From contig NZ_FNGE01000015.1 in assembly GCF_900102885.1 (NCBI RefSeq), positions 1 through 60,786 of the forward strand: a stretch of DNA of 60,786 nucleotides. The letters are read 5' to 3'. This document shows, piece by piece, positions 8,274 to 17,800 of this stretch. This DNA comes from Paracoccus chinensis (GTDB lineage Bacteria > Pseudomonadota > Alphaproteobacteria > Rhodobacterales > Rhodobacteraceae). Below the pieces are notes generated by a model. The model was not told the DNA's origin and did not search any database. It saw only the letters and a list, made by a program, of their open reading frames with translations. The first letter of the stretch is position 1. The number at the start of each line of letters is the position of its first letter. A program made the translations under genes and the position numbers.

Positions 8274-9782
8274 TCAACCGCGGTAAAGACCGGCGAAGCG
8301 GTCGCGCAGCAGGTTCTTCTGGACCTTGCCCATGGTGTTGCGCGGCAGCTCGTCCAGGAAGACCACGCGCTTGGGCAGCTTGAACTTCGCCAGCCGCGAT
8401 TCCAGCGGGGTCAGAATGGCGGCCTCGGTCAGGGCCGGGGTGCCGGAGGGCACGACGACGGCGGTGACGCCCTCGCCGAAGTCGGGATGGGGCAGGCCGA
8501 TGACGGCGGATTCCACCACGCCGGGAAGGGCGTCGATCTCGGTCTCGACCTCCTTCGGATAAACGTTGAAGCCGCCGGTGATGATCAGGTCCTTGCCGCG
8601 CCCGACGATCTGCAGGTAGCCCCGCTCGTCGAGGCGCCCCAGATCGCCGGTGATGAAGAAGCCGTTCCCGCGCAGTTCCGCCGCCGTCTTTTCCGGCATC
8701 CGCCAGTAGCCCTGGAAGACGTTGGGGCCGCGCACCTCGACCATGCCGATCTCGCCCTGCGGCAGGGGCGCGCCGGTCTCGGGGTTGGTCACCAGGATCT
8801 CGACGCCCGGCAGCGGCAGGCCGACGGTGCCCGCGATCCGCTCGCCCTCGTAAGGGTTCGAGCTGTTCATGTTCGTCTCGGTCATGCCGTAGCGTTCAAG
8901 GATGGCGTGGCCCGTGCGCTCCGCCCAGGCGCGATGCGTGTCCGCCAGCAGCGGCGCCGAGCCCGAGATGAAGAGCCGCATCCCCCGCGTCGTCTCGCGG
9001 TCCAGCCGTGCGTCCGCCAGCAGGCGGACATAGAAGGTCGGCACCCCCATCAGGACGGTGGCACGGGGCATCGCCGCGAAGATGGCGCTTGGGTCGAACT
9101 TCGGCAGGAAGATCATCGAGGCGCCCGACAGCAGCACCACATTCGTCGCCACGAACAGCCCGTGCGTGTGGAAGATCGGCAGCGCATGGATCAGCACGTC
9201 GCGGGCCGTGAAGCGCCAGGCCTCCACCAGCGCCAGCGCGTTGGACGCCAGGTTGCCGTGGCTGAGCATCGCCCCCTTGGACCGCCCCGTCGTGCCCGAT
9301 GTGTAGAGCAGGGCCGCGAGATCATCCTCCCCGCGCGGAACGGTGGCGAAGTCCTCGGGCCTGTCTGCGGCGGCATCACTCAGGCTCCCCTGCCCCGCCG
9401 CGTCCAGCGTCAGCACGCGGGCACCCGCCTGTTCGGCGGCAGCGCGCAGCGCCTCCGCGCGCGCGGGATCGCAGACGAAGATCCGCGGCTCGGCATCGGT
9501 CAGGAAATATTCGACCTCGGCGGGGGTGTAGGCGGTGTTGAGCGGCAGGAACACCGCCCCCGCCCGCACGGCCGCGAGATAAAGGATCAGCGCCTCGACC
9601 GATTTTTCCACCTGCACCGCCACCCGGTCGCCCGGCGCGACGCCCAAAGCGACCAGCGCATTGGCCATGCGCCCGCTGCGGGCGACCAGGCCGGAATAGG
9701 TGATGCGCGCGCCTTCCCGGGTTTCGATGGCCGTGGCCTCGGGGTCGGCGATGCGCCCGGCGATGCGGTCGAAGATGTTCAT
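8274..9782 (-). CDS. matB: Malonyl-CoA synthetase (acyl-CoA ligase)
   Basis: This 502-aa protein is a member of the ANL adenylate-forming superfamily and very close in wording to rhizobial MatB: DRVAVQVEKSVEALILYL, AVFLPLNTAYTPAEVEYF, LLYTSGTTGRSKGAMLSHGN, ERYGMTETNMNSSNPYEG and the C-terminal PRNTMGKVQKN with its catalytic lysine. It converts malonate, ATP and CoA to malonyl-CoA. I start it at ATG 9782 (MNIFDRIAG), matching MatB, rather than 51 bases upstream. The carrier at 471..1853 would be the MatC partner, but no malonyl-CoA decarboxylase (MatA) is visible on the replicon. Malonyl-CoA would have to be used by chromosomal enzymes or for biosynthesis. Confidence 0.88.
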   Translation of the reverse strand: MNIFDRIAGRIADPEATAIETREGARITYSGLVARSGRMANALVALGVAPGDRVAVQVEKSVEALILYLAAVRAGAVFLPLNTAYTPAEVEYFLTDAEPRIFVCDPARAEALRAAAEQAGARVLTLDAAGQGSLSDAAADRPEDFATVPRGEDDLAALLYTSGTTGRSKGAMLSHGNLASNALALVEAWRFTARDVLIHALPIFHTHGLFVATNVVLLSGASMIFLPKFDPSAIFAAMPRATVLMGVPTFYVRLLADARLDRETTRGMRLFISGSAPLLADTHRAWAERTGHAILERYGMTETNMNSSNPYEGERIAGTVGLPLPGVEILVTNPETGAPLPQGEIGMVEVRGPNVFQGYWRMPEKTAAELRGNGFFITGDLGRLDERGYLQIVGRGKDLIITGGFNVYPKEVETEIDALPGVVESAVIGLPHPDFGEGVTAVVVPSGTPALTEAAILTPLESRLAKFKLPKRVVFLDELPRNTMGKVQKNLLRDRFAGLYRG

Positions 9783-9906
9783 GGCAGGCTCCGGCAGGAA
9801 AGGGCGGGAAGGATCGGGTCGGGCTTGGGGCAACGGCCGGCAAGGCGGCCCCTGTCGTGGTGAATGCTCGTAGCCATGGGGCCTGCGTCGGGCAAGCTCG
9901 GCACGG

Positions 9907-10311
9907 TCACGAGGCGGGCGGGACCGGCGCCATGCCGGCCTGCGCCACGGCCTTGCGGTCGAAGCTGAAGGTCGCGCGGCAGCCCGCCTCGCGTCCCGCC
10001 AGCGCGATCATGTGGTCGGAAAAGCCCGCCCCGCCGGCGCGATAGCGCTCGACCGCAAGGCCGGTGCGGTCGGGGGATTCGACCACCAGTTCGCGCGCGG
10101 CCAGCAGCCCGTCCAGCGCCGCCGCGATCCGGTCGCGCGGCAGGTCATAGGCGCGTTCCAGCACCCAGACGAGTTCCACCACCACCTCGCGGCAGAGAAA
10201 CCCCGGCTCGGCCTCGGTGAGCCCCGCCATGAGCGCGTTGGCTTGGGCGGACTGGGCGGGATCGTCCTGGGTCAGAAAGCGCACGACCACATTCGTGTCG
10301 AGCGCGATCAT
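9907..10311 (-). CDS. vapC: VapC-type PIN-domain toxin ribonuclease
   Basis: This 134-aa protein is a PIN domain with the four acidic metal-binding residues expected: Asp5 in IALDTN, Glu46 in VVELVW, Asp99 in FSDHM and Asp118 in FSFDRK. VapC toxins cut specific RNAs and stop growth when the antitoxin is lost. The start ATG overlaps the stop of the antitoxin gene in an ATGA junction, so the pair is translationally coupled. Beside the replicase, it probably acts as a plasmid addiction module. Confidence 0.88.
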   Translation of the reverse strand: MIALDTNVVVRFLTQDDPAQSAQANALMAGLTEAEPGFLCREVVVELVWVLERAYDLPRDRIAAALDGLLAARELVVESPDRTGLAVERYRAGGAGFSDHMIALAGREAGCRATFSFDRKAVAQAGMAPVPPAS

Positions 10312-10547
10312 TCCCCTTGTGCGCCCCCGGCGACCGCGGCCTCCATCTCGTCCAGCGAGACGGGGCGCTGGCCCTCGCGCCGCAGGAAGCCGGCCAGCGA
10401 GGCCACCGGCTGCGCCCGCATCAGGCGGACCTGCCCGTCGTCGAGGATGACATAGCGCAGCCGGTCGCCCGGCCCGAGGTCGAGCACCTGCCGCACGGCC
10501 CGCGGCAGGGTGGTCTGGCCCTTGATGGTGACGGTGGATTCGGTCAT
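10308..10547 (-). CDS. vapB: VapB-type antitoxin, AbrB/SpoVT fold
   Basis: This 79-aa protein has an N-terminal AbrB/SpoVT DNA-binding hairpin (TVTIKGQTTLPRAVRQVLDL, then GDRLRYVILDDGQV) and a C-terminal toxin-neutralising tail. It is the first gene of the vapBC pair, overlaps vapC by 4 bases, and should autorepress the operon. A GTAATGC/GCATTAC inverted repeat directly upstream (10565..10591) is the likely operator. Confidence 0.87.
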   Translation of the reverse strand: MTESTVTIKGQTTLPRAVRQVLDLGPGDRLRYVILDDGQVRLMRAQPVASLAGFLRREGQRPVSLDEMEAAVAGGAQGE

Positions 10548-10564
10548 GGCGGCGGTCCCGAGAG

Positions 10565-10591
10565 GTAATGCGGTATGAGGTTTTGCATTAC
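10565..10591. promoter_or_regulatory. Inverted repeat operator of vapBC
   Basis: GTAATGC and GCATTAC are perfect 7-base arms separated by 13 bases, starting 18 bases upstream of the vapB ATG. AbrB-type antitoxins bind such repeats to repress their own operon. Confidence 0.6.
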
Positions 10592-10613
10592 ATAGCGCGG
10601 CGCGGGGACCGGA

Positions 10614-11303
10614 TCAAGCGCGGACGGTGACGCCTGCGAGACTGGGATCGGCGCGGCGCAGGGCGGTCACAAGACGCTCGCGCAGGTTCGCCAGCACATA
10701 GCTTGCGTGAAAGCGGCTGGGGGCGAGCAGGACAAGCTGCCCGCCCTCGATCCCCGCCTCGGTCAGGGGAGCAAGCCAGGCGTCGAAGACGGGCGCATCC
10801 TCGGCCGCCAGCAGGGCGCAGGCGGCGGCCCAGGGCCCGGACCCGGTTGCCGCAGGACGGGGACGGCGGAAGGGGATAACGGTGCTGTCCTCCCCTGCCC
10901 CGGCCTGTTCCGGCCCGGCGCCACCCATGCGGGCGACGAAATCGGGACCGATGTTCGGCCAGGCCGGCCGGGTGTCCAGCAGGATGCGGTCGAAGGCGAG
11001 CCCCAGCACCGACACGCGTCCCCGGGCGCCCGGGCGCTTGACGACGATCCAGCCGAGGTCGCGCAGCCGCGCCATGTCGCGCTTGACCGTGCGCTCATCC
11101 ACCGACCACAGTCGGGCGATCTCGGCCTGTCCCACGGTCAGTTCGTCCCGCTGCCAGTTGTAGCGGGTGGTGATCAGGGCCATCAGCCGCAGCACCAGTC
11201 GCTGCCGGTGCTTGTCGCCCGCCAGCCCATGCGCCATCAGGGCCGAGAGCAGGTCGTACTTGCGGCTCGACGCCTCGCGCCCGACGGGACGGATTCCCTG
11301 CAT
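10614..11303 (-). CDS. DnaA-like plasmid replication initiator
   Basis: The protein is 229 aa with a two-part layout. Residues about 15-130 form winged-helix DNA-binding segments (RKYDLLSALMAHGLAGDKHR, IARLWSVDERTVKRDMARLR). The last 70 residues resemble domain I of DnaA (WAAACALLAAED, then APVFDAWLAPLTE and ALRRADPSL). Rhodobacterales use such DnaA-like replicases as one of their plasmid replication systems, usually next to parAB as here. I use the ATG at 11303 after GAGGGGTCT; an ATG 108 bases upstream is in frame but adds a low-complexity leader. It is transcribed away from parA. Confidence 0.75.
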   Translation of the reverse strand: MQGIRPVGREASSRKYDLLSALMAHGLAGDKHRQRLVLRLMALITTRYNWQRDELTVGQAEIARLWSVDERTVKRDMARLRDLGWIVVKRPGARGRVSVLGLAFDRILLDTRPAWPNIGPDFVARMGGAGPEQAGAGEDSTVIPFRRPRPAATGSGPWAAACALLAAEDAPVFDAWLAPLTEAGIEGGQLVLLAPSRFHASYVLANLRERLVTALRRADPSLAGVTVRA

Positions 11304-11786
11304 AGACCCCTCGCTTGCCGGCCTGTTTGACGCCGGTCCACCGGCCTTGCGCCCTGAAGGGCGACGCGGGCCCGGGACTTGCCGGAACGCTTTTCGCCAT
11401 CCTGACCGCATTAGCGTCCGAGATCACCAATCTGTCAAGCGTGCGCTACCCGTTGCACGCAACAGCCCCCTGATCCTGGTCTCAAGAAACGGTATCACTG
11501 GTTATGGGGGCCATGCAGGATGTCCCCCGATCCGCCGCAAATGTCCCTCAATTGCTTGGGGCAGCCGCAGGAATGTCCCCCAAAATCGGGTTCCGTGCAG
11601 ACCGGTGGCCCGGCTCAGGAGCCCCAAATCGCAAGCCCCGATTCGGGCAGCGGGAACAGGGCGCGGTGGGAAAGGACGCCTTTGCTGCTTGCACTGAATC
11701 CAGTGAACATTGACTTTGCCTGAAATGCAAATGCGGCGTAAAAGCCGGATCAGTCACAAACAACGTCCTTTCGGAACGGGGGAAAG
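11304..11786. other. Intergenic region between replicase and parA: candidate origin of replication
   Basis: No convincing gene occurs in these 483 bases. ATGTCCC appears three times (from 11520, 11541 and 11573), within ATGTCCCCC, ATGTCCCTC and ATGTCCCCC contexts. A GGGGGCCAT stretch at about 11506 faces them, so short iteron-like repeats are present. A TTTGC/GCAAA inverted repeat (11715..11731) precedes parA and could be its operator. The region has no strongly AT-rich block or perfect DnaA box that I can see. Assigning oriV here rests on position and repeats only. Confidence 0.4.
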
Positions 11787-13091
11787 ATGTATTCGCACGA
11801 AGACCTCGGCCGGCTGCAGGGGCAGTCGCTGCGGATGCAGGGCTGGATCCGGCGCCAGACCTTCAGCCCCGCCAATGAAAAGACCCTGCGCCGCTTTTCC
11901 AGCTGGGAGGTGGCCGAGCTGATCTTCCGCATCAACCAGTCCACCTTTCGCGGCAAGCTGGCGGCCGAGCCGAACCTTCCCCTCGGGGAAGTTCAGGACG
12001 ACGGCCGCCAGCGCTGGTTCAGCCTGGACGAGATCAACGAGCTGCGCCGCCGCATCCGCATCAACCGCAAGTCGCTGATGCCGCCCCGCCCCCCGGGCAA
12101 GCGCGCGCTGCGGGCGGCCATCGCCAACTTCAAGGGCGGCGCGGGCAAGAGCACGGTGGCGCTGCATTTTGCCCATGCGGCGGCGCTGGACGGCTATCGG
12201 GTGCTGGCGGTCGATTTCGACCCACAGGCCACGCTGAGCCATTCGATGGGCCTGACCGACGTGGGCGAGGACCATACCGTCTGGGGCATCATGGCGCGCG
12301 ACCTGGAACGGGAAACCGACCGCATGAATGCCGCGGCCCAGGGCGCCGAGACGGGAACCGCCCTGCCCCGCCGCAAGCTGCCGGCCTCGATCCGTGACAT
12401 GGGACTTGGCGCCTTGCGGCCGGCCGACTTCATCAAGCCGACCGCCTGGTCCACGATCGACATCATTCCCAGCTGCGCCAATGCCGCCTTTGTCGAATTC
12501 GCCTCGGCCCAGTACCGGCACCTGAACCCCGAATGGACCTTCTTCGCCGCGGTGTCGCGCTTCCTCGACAGCCTGCCGGACGATGCTTATGACCTGATCC
12601 TCTTCGACTGCCCCCCGGCGATCGGCTATCAGTCGATGAACGCGGTCTTCGCCGCCGACATGCTGTATATCCCCTCGGGCCCCGGCTACTGGGAATACGA
12701 CTCCACCACCAGCTTCATCGGTCAACTGTCGGAAGCACTCGGCGACCTGTCGCACGGGTTCGAGAACATCCCCACGGGGAAGGTCGCCCTGCCCAAGAGC
12801 TTTGCCGACATCCGCTTCCTGATGACGCGCTTCGAGCCGTCGAACGAGTTGCACCAGGCGATGCTGAACGCCTTCCGCCAGGTATTCGGCGAACGCATGG
12901 CCGAGCATCCGATCGAACTGACGCGGGCGGTCGAGCAATCCGGCCGCTTCCTGTCGTCCATCTACGAGATCGACTATCGCGAGATGACCCGGGGAACCTG
13001 GCGGCGGGCGCGCGCCACATTCGACCGCGCCTATGAGGAATTCCGCGGCAATGTGCTGACCGCATGGGACAGGCTGGAGGGAGAGGCATGA
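11787..13091 (+). CDS. parA: ParA-type partition ATPase
   Basis: This 434-aa type Ia ParA has an extended N-terminal region with a MerR-like helix-turn-helix (about residues 35-100, SSWEVAELIFRIN and WFSLDEINELRRR). The deviant Walker A motif KGGAGKST lies at 116-123, Walker A' at AVDFDPQATL (141-150) and Walker B at LILFDCPPAIG. Such proteins move plasmid copies apart and repress their own operon. The start is ATG after GGGGGAAAG. A palindrome of the parS-like class lies inside the gene at 11976..11991. The stop overlaps the parB start (ATGA). Confidence 0.92.
   Translation: MYSHEDLGRLQGQSLRMQGWIRRQTFSPANEKTLRRFSSWEVAELIFRINQSTFRGKLAAEPNLPLGEVQDDGRQRWFSLDEINELRRRIRINRKSLMPPRPPGKRALRAAIANFKGGAGKSTVALHFAHAAALDGYRVLAVDFDPQATLSHSMGLTDVGEDHTVWGIMARDLERETDRMNAAAQGAETGTALPRRKLPASIRDMGLGALRPADFIKPTAWSTIDIIPSCANAAFVEFASAQYRHLNPEWTFFAAVSRFLDSLPDDAYDLILFDCPPAIGYQSMNAVFAADMLYIPSGPGYWEYDSTTSFIGQLSEALGDLSHGFENIPTGKVALPKSFADIRFLMTRFEPSNELHQAMLNAFRQVFGERMAEHPIELTRAVEQSGRFLSSIYEIDYREMTRGTWRRARATFDRAYEEFRGNVLTAWDRLEGEA
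11976..11991. repeat. parS-like palindrome 1 (within parA)
   Basis: CTTCCCCTCGGGGAAG: 7-base arms around a 2-base centre. It is the first of four copies at the parAB locus. Confidence 0.6.
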
Positions 13092-14224
13092 CGCGCAGGC
13101 GCAGGATGTTCGACATCGATCTGCCCGAGGAGGGGGAGAGCTTCCCCGCGGGGAAGGAGTCGGGACGGCGCGGACCCATGGCCACGGCGATCGTCGAAAC
13201 CGCCGAGTCCACCCGCGAACGTGCCCGGGTCGAGGCCGAGATCCGGGCCGAGAACGACGCGCTGGCACAGGAGCATGTCCGGCTGAAGCGCGCCGGACTG
13301 ATCATCGACATGATCCCGCTGGATGCCGTCGAGACGCGCAAGCTGATCCGCGACCGCGCGCCCGCACCGGACCCGGAGCTGGCCGAACTGGTCGCCTCGA
13401 TCCGCGACATCGGGCTGTCGAACCCGATCCGGGTCGAACCCGGCGAGGACGGCCGTTACGAGCTGATCCAGGGATGGCGCCGCCTGACAGCCTATCGCCA
13501 ACTGCTGGCGGAAACGGGCGACAGCGAGAAATGGGGCCGCATCCCGGCCGGAATCGCCGCCAAGGGCGATGCGCTCGAGGCGCTTTACCGCCGGATGGTG
13601 GATGAGAACCTGGTGCGCAAGGACCTGTCCTTTGCCGAGATGGCGCAGCTTGCGCTGCATTACGCACTGGACCCGGAAACCGCCGAGACGGATCCCGAAA
13701 AGGCCGTGGCGGTGCTGTTCAAGTCGGCGGGCTACCAGAAGCGCAGCTACATCCGCGCCTTCATCCCCCTGGTCGAGCGCCTGGAGGGTGTCCTGCTGTA
13801 CCCCCACGAAATCCCGCGCGCCTTGGGGCTTGCACTGGCCCGCCGCCTTGACGAACAGCCCGGCATGGTCACGGCGCTCAGGACCGAGTTCGCGGGCTGG
13901 GACGGCCGGTCGGTCAGCGACGAACTGGCGGTCCTGCGCCGCTTCGCCGGAATTGACGAAACGGCGGGGCAGGGCGCTCGTGCCGCTGCACGGCGTCAGG
14001 CCTCGGCCTCTGCCAGCGAGGAACTATCCTCAGACGACGGCGCAGGGCCCGGCGAGTCCGGCGCCCGTGCCCGCACGACCTTCCAGCTGAACCGGCCACA
14101 GGGCATGGCGAAATGCACGGCAGCCAACGGCCGGCTGGAGATTCGTCTTGCCCGCGACTTCACCGCCGTGGATCGTCGGAGGCTGGAAACTGCCATCGTC
14201 CAGATGCTGGACCAGCTTGAATGA
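13088..14224 (+). CDS. parB: ParB-type centromere-binding protein
   Basis: This 378-aa plasmid ParB has an N-terminal ParB/Srx-like domain. Segment LVASIRDIGLSNPIRVEPGEDG precedes the IQGWRRLTAYRQL motif, equivalent to the GERRxxA region of chromosomal ParB, near residues 100-145. A helical DNA-binding region follows (VDENLVRKDLSFAEMAQLAL), and a C-terminal dimerisation segment ends in LDQLE. It overlaps parA by 4 bases and must be cotranscribed with it. It would bind the CTTCCCC-N2-GGGGAAG sites within and after the operon; that pairing is an inference. Confidence 0.9.
   Translation: MTRRRRMFDIDLPEEGESFPAGKESGRRGPMATAIVETAESTRERARVEAEIRAENDALAQEHVRLKRAGLIIDMIPLDAVETRKLIRDRAPAPDPELAELVASIRDIGLSNPIRVEPGEDGRYELIQGWRRLTAYRQLLAETGDSEKWGRIPAGIAAKGDALEALYRRMVDENLVRKDLSFAEMAQLALHYALDPETAETDPEKAVAVLFKSAGYQKRSYIRAFIPLVERLEGVLLYPHEIPRALGLALARRLDEQPGMVTALRTEFAGWDGRSVSDELAVLRRFAGIDETAGQGARAAARRQASASASEELSSDDGAGPGESGARARTTFQLNRPQGMAKCTAANGRLEIRLARDFTAVDRRRLETAIVQMLDQLE
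13141..13156. repeat. parS-like palindrome 2 (within parB)
   Basis: CTTCCCCGCGGGGAAG, a perfect inverted repeat in the 5' part of parB. Confidence 0.6.
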
Positions 14225-14225
14225 T

Positions 14226-14241
14226 CTTCCCTGCGGGGAAG
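14226..14241. repeat. parS-like palindrome 3 (just after parB)
   Basis: CTTCCCTGCGGGGAAG, one arm mismatch, starting 2 bases after the parB stop. Confidence 0.6.
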
Positions 14242-14354
14242 GGCAGGGGTGAGCAGGCACGTAGGTGCTAACTTTAGGAACTTGTTCTGTATATGTTCTA
14301 GAATAAGGAAAGGGTCAGAGGTAGTCCAACTGAGGAAAATCGCCCCACCTTTAC

Positions 14355-14370
14355 CTTCCCCGAGGGGAAG
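14355..14370. repeat. parS-like palindrome 4 (downstream of parB)
   Basis: CTTCCCCGAGGGGAAG, perfect arms, 130 bases after the parB stop in a gene-free region. Confidence 0.6.
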
Positions 14371-14553
14371 ATCCTTTCAGAAGTGCCTGTTATTGGCGGG
14401 GCTCCAACGCTTCTTCCGTTGCAACTCTACCGCGGCCATCACGTCCAGCAGGATTTAGAGTGAAGACCACCTTGCATTCCTCCTAAGTCGTCCATGTCTC
14501 AGGGTTTCTCCTCGGACGATTACCACCGTGAATCATGAGCAAATCCAAAGCTG
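14371..14553. other. Gene-free stretch between parS-like sites and the rmlB remnant
   Basis: Together with 14242..14354 this leaves about 300 bases after parB without a credible gene. Base composition is lower in GC than the flanks, and short AT-rich runs occur near 14280-14340. I see no complete element, only likely remnants. Confidence 0.4.
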
Positions 14554-14655
14554 ATGAACAACTACGATCCCTTCCACTTCCGCGAGAAGCTGGTGTCGGT
14601 GGTGATCCTCAAGGCCCTGCACGGGCGCGAGATCCCGTCTACGGCGACGAGGGGC
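14554..14655 (+). pseudogene. Remnant of dTDP-glucose 4,6-dehydratase (rmlB/rfbB)
   Basis: The translation MNNYDPFHFREKLVSVVILK, continuing ALHGREIP, matches the conserved region of RmlB (NNYGPxxFPEKLIPLxILNALxGxPLP). After a one-base deletion near 14637 the next frame reads VYGDEG, the residues that normally follow. Only about 34 codons survive, with no catalytic region. It is the relic of a nucleotide-sugar gene and suggests that a larger polysaccharide locus once extended here. Confidence 0.7.
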
Positions 14656-14858
14656 GCTTGGGAACGGCCTGAGGATGCGGGCCCGCAGGGATATTCGAGC
14701 CGGGCCGGGGCCCCGGCCCCTCCAGAGGCAAAGCTGAGGACAACCTTTCGCGAACCGGTTTTACAGGCCTGCCCGCAGGCGATAGATGGTCGCGCGCCGC
14801 GATAAGAAGCGCCTATGGACCGGTGTGAACCGAAAAGCAGTTTGCCTGAGGGACTGAG

Positions 14859-17800
14859 TTGGAAAAGTACGGCCTGAAGATCTCCGCCCTGAACCTGCGT
14901 CGGCTTGGTGCCGGGCGCCGGGACGGGAACGGCGCCTATGTCGGGGTGGCGCGCCTCGGCCATGTCGACCGGGTCGCCGACGGAGTCATCTTCGGATGGG
15001 TCAAGGACGAGGACAATGACGCCCCGCTGACCGTGGACATCCTTCTGCGCGGCGCCCCTCTCGTCATGGCCCTGACTGCGGACCGCCACCGCAAGGACGT
15101 CCAGGACGCGGGCTTCGGAGCGGGGCGGTACGGCTTTGAATGCCCCATTCCCGACGAGCATCTGGAGGATATCGTCGGTGCGCTGATCGAGGTGCGGCGA
15201 TCTTTGTCCGGCGAGATCCTGCTGCGTCATGTCGTTTCGTCCCCGCAGCACCGGCGGGAGCGGGCGCCCGACCCCGCACCGGTATCCGGCAACACCGACA
15301 AGCCTGCGCGCAAGCCGGCCGACAAGCGCGCGCGCAAGGAAAAGCGCGCGCGCAAGGAAAGCAGCGTCCAGCCTGCAGCCCCGGCGAACCGTCCGGCGGC
15401 CGTTCCTGTGGACTGCGAAGCCAAGATCGAGGTCGTCACCCTGAACGGCCTGCAGGGCTGGGCTGTCAACCGGGCGTCGCGCGGGCAGGTCCTTTCCATC
15501 GAGGTCATGATCGACGGAAAGCCCTTCTGCACCACGCGCAACGACCATCCGCGGGGCGATCTTCTCAAGCACAAGGTTTCCCTGGGCCTGGGCGGGGTCA
15601 GGCTCGACCTGCCCTTCCGTCATCTCGAGCCGGGCGAGCACACCGTCTCGCTGAAGCTGCCCGACGGGCGGATCTGCAGCGAAACGGTCGTCGTGACCGA
15701 AACGGTGCGTCCCTATCCCCTGCACCAGGGAGTTGCCCGGATCTCGCCAGCCGAGGTCGCGGTGATCGTTCCGGTCTACAATGCGGCCGAGGACGTGGCC
15801 GTCTGCATCGACCGGCTGGCCCGCTTCACGCCCCCGGAAACCGAGATCCTGTTCATCGACGATGCCTCGCCCGATCCGGCGATCGCGGGATTGATGGACC
15901 GTGCGGAACGCCACCCCAGCATGCGCGTGCTGCGGAACGCGCAGAACCTGGGCTTTACCCGGACGATCAACCGCGGACTGGCCGAGATCGGCCGGAAGCA
16001 CGCCATCCTGCTGAACAGCGACGCAAGGGTGACGCCCGACTGGATCGAGGGGATGCTGAAGGCGGCCGCCTCGCGCCCGCGGGTGGCCACCGTCACGGCC
16101 ATGTCCGACCGTGCCGGGGCGTTCTCGGCCCCCGACATCGGAAACGCCAACGAGCTTCCGCCCGGCGTGGACGAGATCACCTTTGCGCGCGCCTTCCGGC
16201 GCCGGGGCTTGGGGATCTACCCCGTGGTCCCGACCGGCAACGGCTTCTGCATGTTCGTCAACCGCGCCTGCCTCGACGAGGTCGGGACCCTGGATGCCGA
16301 GGCATTCCCCCGCGGCTATGGCGAGGAGAACGACTTCTGCATGCGGGCGGGCCGGGCCGGCTGGACCCATCTCGTCGATGACCGCACCTATGTCTTCCAC
16401 GACCGATCGAAAAGCTTCGGCGAGGCCAAGGGCGACCTGATGGCGGCCGGCCGCGCCGTGGTGGATGCGCGCTATCCCGAATACAAGAAGGCCATCGGCG
16501 TCTTTTCGACCGGCGCCGATCTTCGGCTGGCCCGGTTCCGCGCCCGGCAGGCGAGGGCGGATTGCGCCGAAGCGCGCGCCGGGCTGCCCTCGGTGCTGTT
16601 CGTCGTCTCGACCCAGACCGGCGGCACGCCGCAGACCAACCTGGACCTGATGACGGGCCTGGCCGACGGGCTCGATTCATGGCTGCTGCGCTGCGACAGC
16701 CGGGAACTGACCCTCAGCAGGCTCGAGGGCAGCAAGCTGCGCGAGATCCGGCGGCACCGCCTGGATGAGCCGGTGGACCCGATCCGCCACCGTTCCGGCG
16801 AATACGACGCGGTTGTCCGCGACTGGATTCGCGAGATCGGCCCCGAGATCGTCCATATCCGCCATCTGGGCTGGCACAGCCTGTCGCTGCCGCGCATCGC
16901 CAAGGACCTGGGCTGCGGCGTCGTCTTCTCGTTCCATGACTTCTACACCATCTGCCCGACGGTGAAGCTGCTGGACGAGAACAACGTCCATTGCGGCGGC
17001 ACCTGCACGGCGAGCGCGGGCGAATGCCGGGCCGAGCTCTGGCCGGCCGGCAGCCTGCCGCCGCTCAAGGGCAGGTGGGTCGATTTCTGGAAGCAGCGCT
17101 TCGCGCAGGTCCTGCAGGACTGCGATGCCTTCGTGACGACCTCGGACAGCGCGCGGGCGCGCATCCTGTCGCAGCTGCCCGGCATCGACCCGGCGCGGTT
17201 CCACGTCATCCCGCACGGGCGCAGCTTCACGGCGATGCATCAGCTGCGCAGCCGCCCGCGGCACGGAACGCCGCTGAAGATCCTGGTGCCCGGCAACATC
17301 AGCATGGCCAAGGGCCTCGGCGTCATCCGGGCGCTGCTTGAATACGATGCCGCCGGGCTGATCGAGTTCCACGTCCTGGGCAAGATCGACACCTCGCAGG
17401 GGATCACCCACCCCCGGCTGATCGTCCACGGGACCTATGCGCGCGACGAGTTCGCCAGGCGGGCAGGGGCGACCGGGGCGCATCTGGGGGCGATCTTCTC
17501 GATCTGGGACGAAACCTACTGCCACACGCTGACAGAACTGTGGTCGGCGGGCTTCCCCGCGCTTGTGTTCGATTTCCCGACCGTGGCCAACCGCGTGCGC
17601 GAAAGCGGCGCGGGCTGGGTGCTGCCGCATGACGACATCGCCGCGCTTCATGCCCGCATCATCGCCCTGGCCTTCGACGGCGCCGAGCAGGCGCGCGCGG
17701 ATGCCGCGGTGCTCAGGCGGCAGAACGGCCGGGGGCAGGGGCGCACGACCCAGCTGATGGCGGCGCATTACCTCGACGTCTACCGGCGGGCGACCGGCCG

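Noticed and set aside
10707..11330. Plus-strand frame opposite the replicase
   Set aside because: The minus strand has clear winged-helix and DnaA domain I-like segments. The plus frame has none.
11976..14370. Chromosome-type parS (TGTTTCACGTGAAACA-like) site
   Set aside because: No such sequence is seen. The repeated palindromes here are of another type.
14249..14458. Small plus-strand frame after parB
   Set aside because: It overlaps the fourth parS-like palindrome, has no ribosome site of note and no recognisable sequence.
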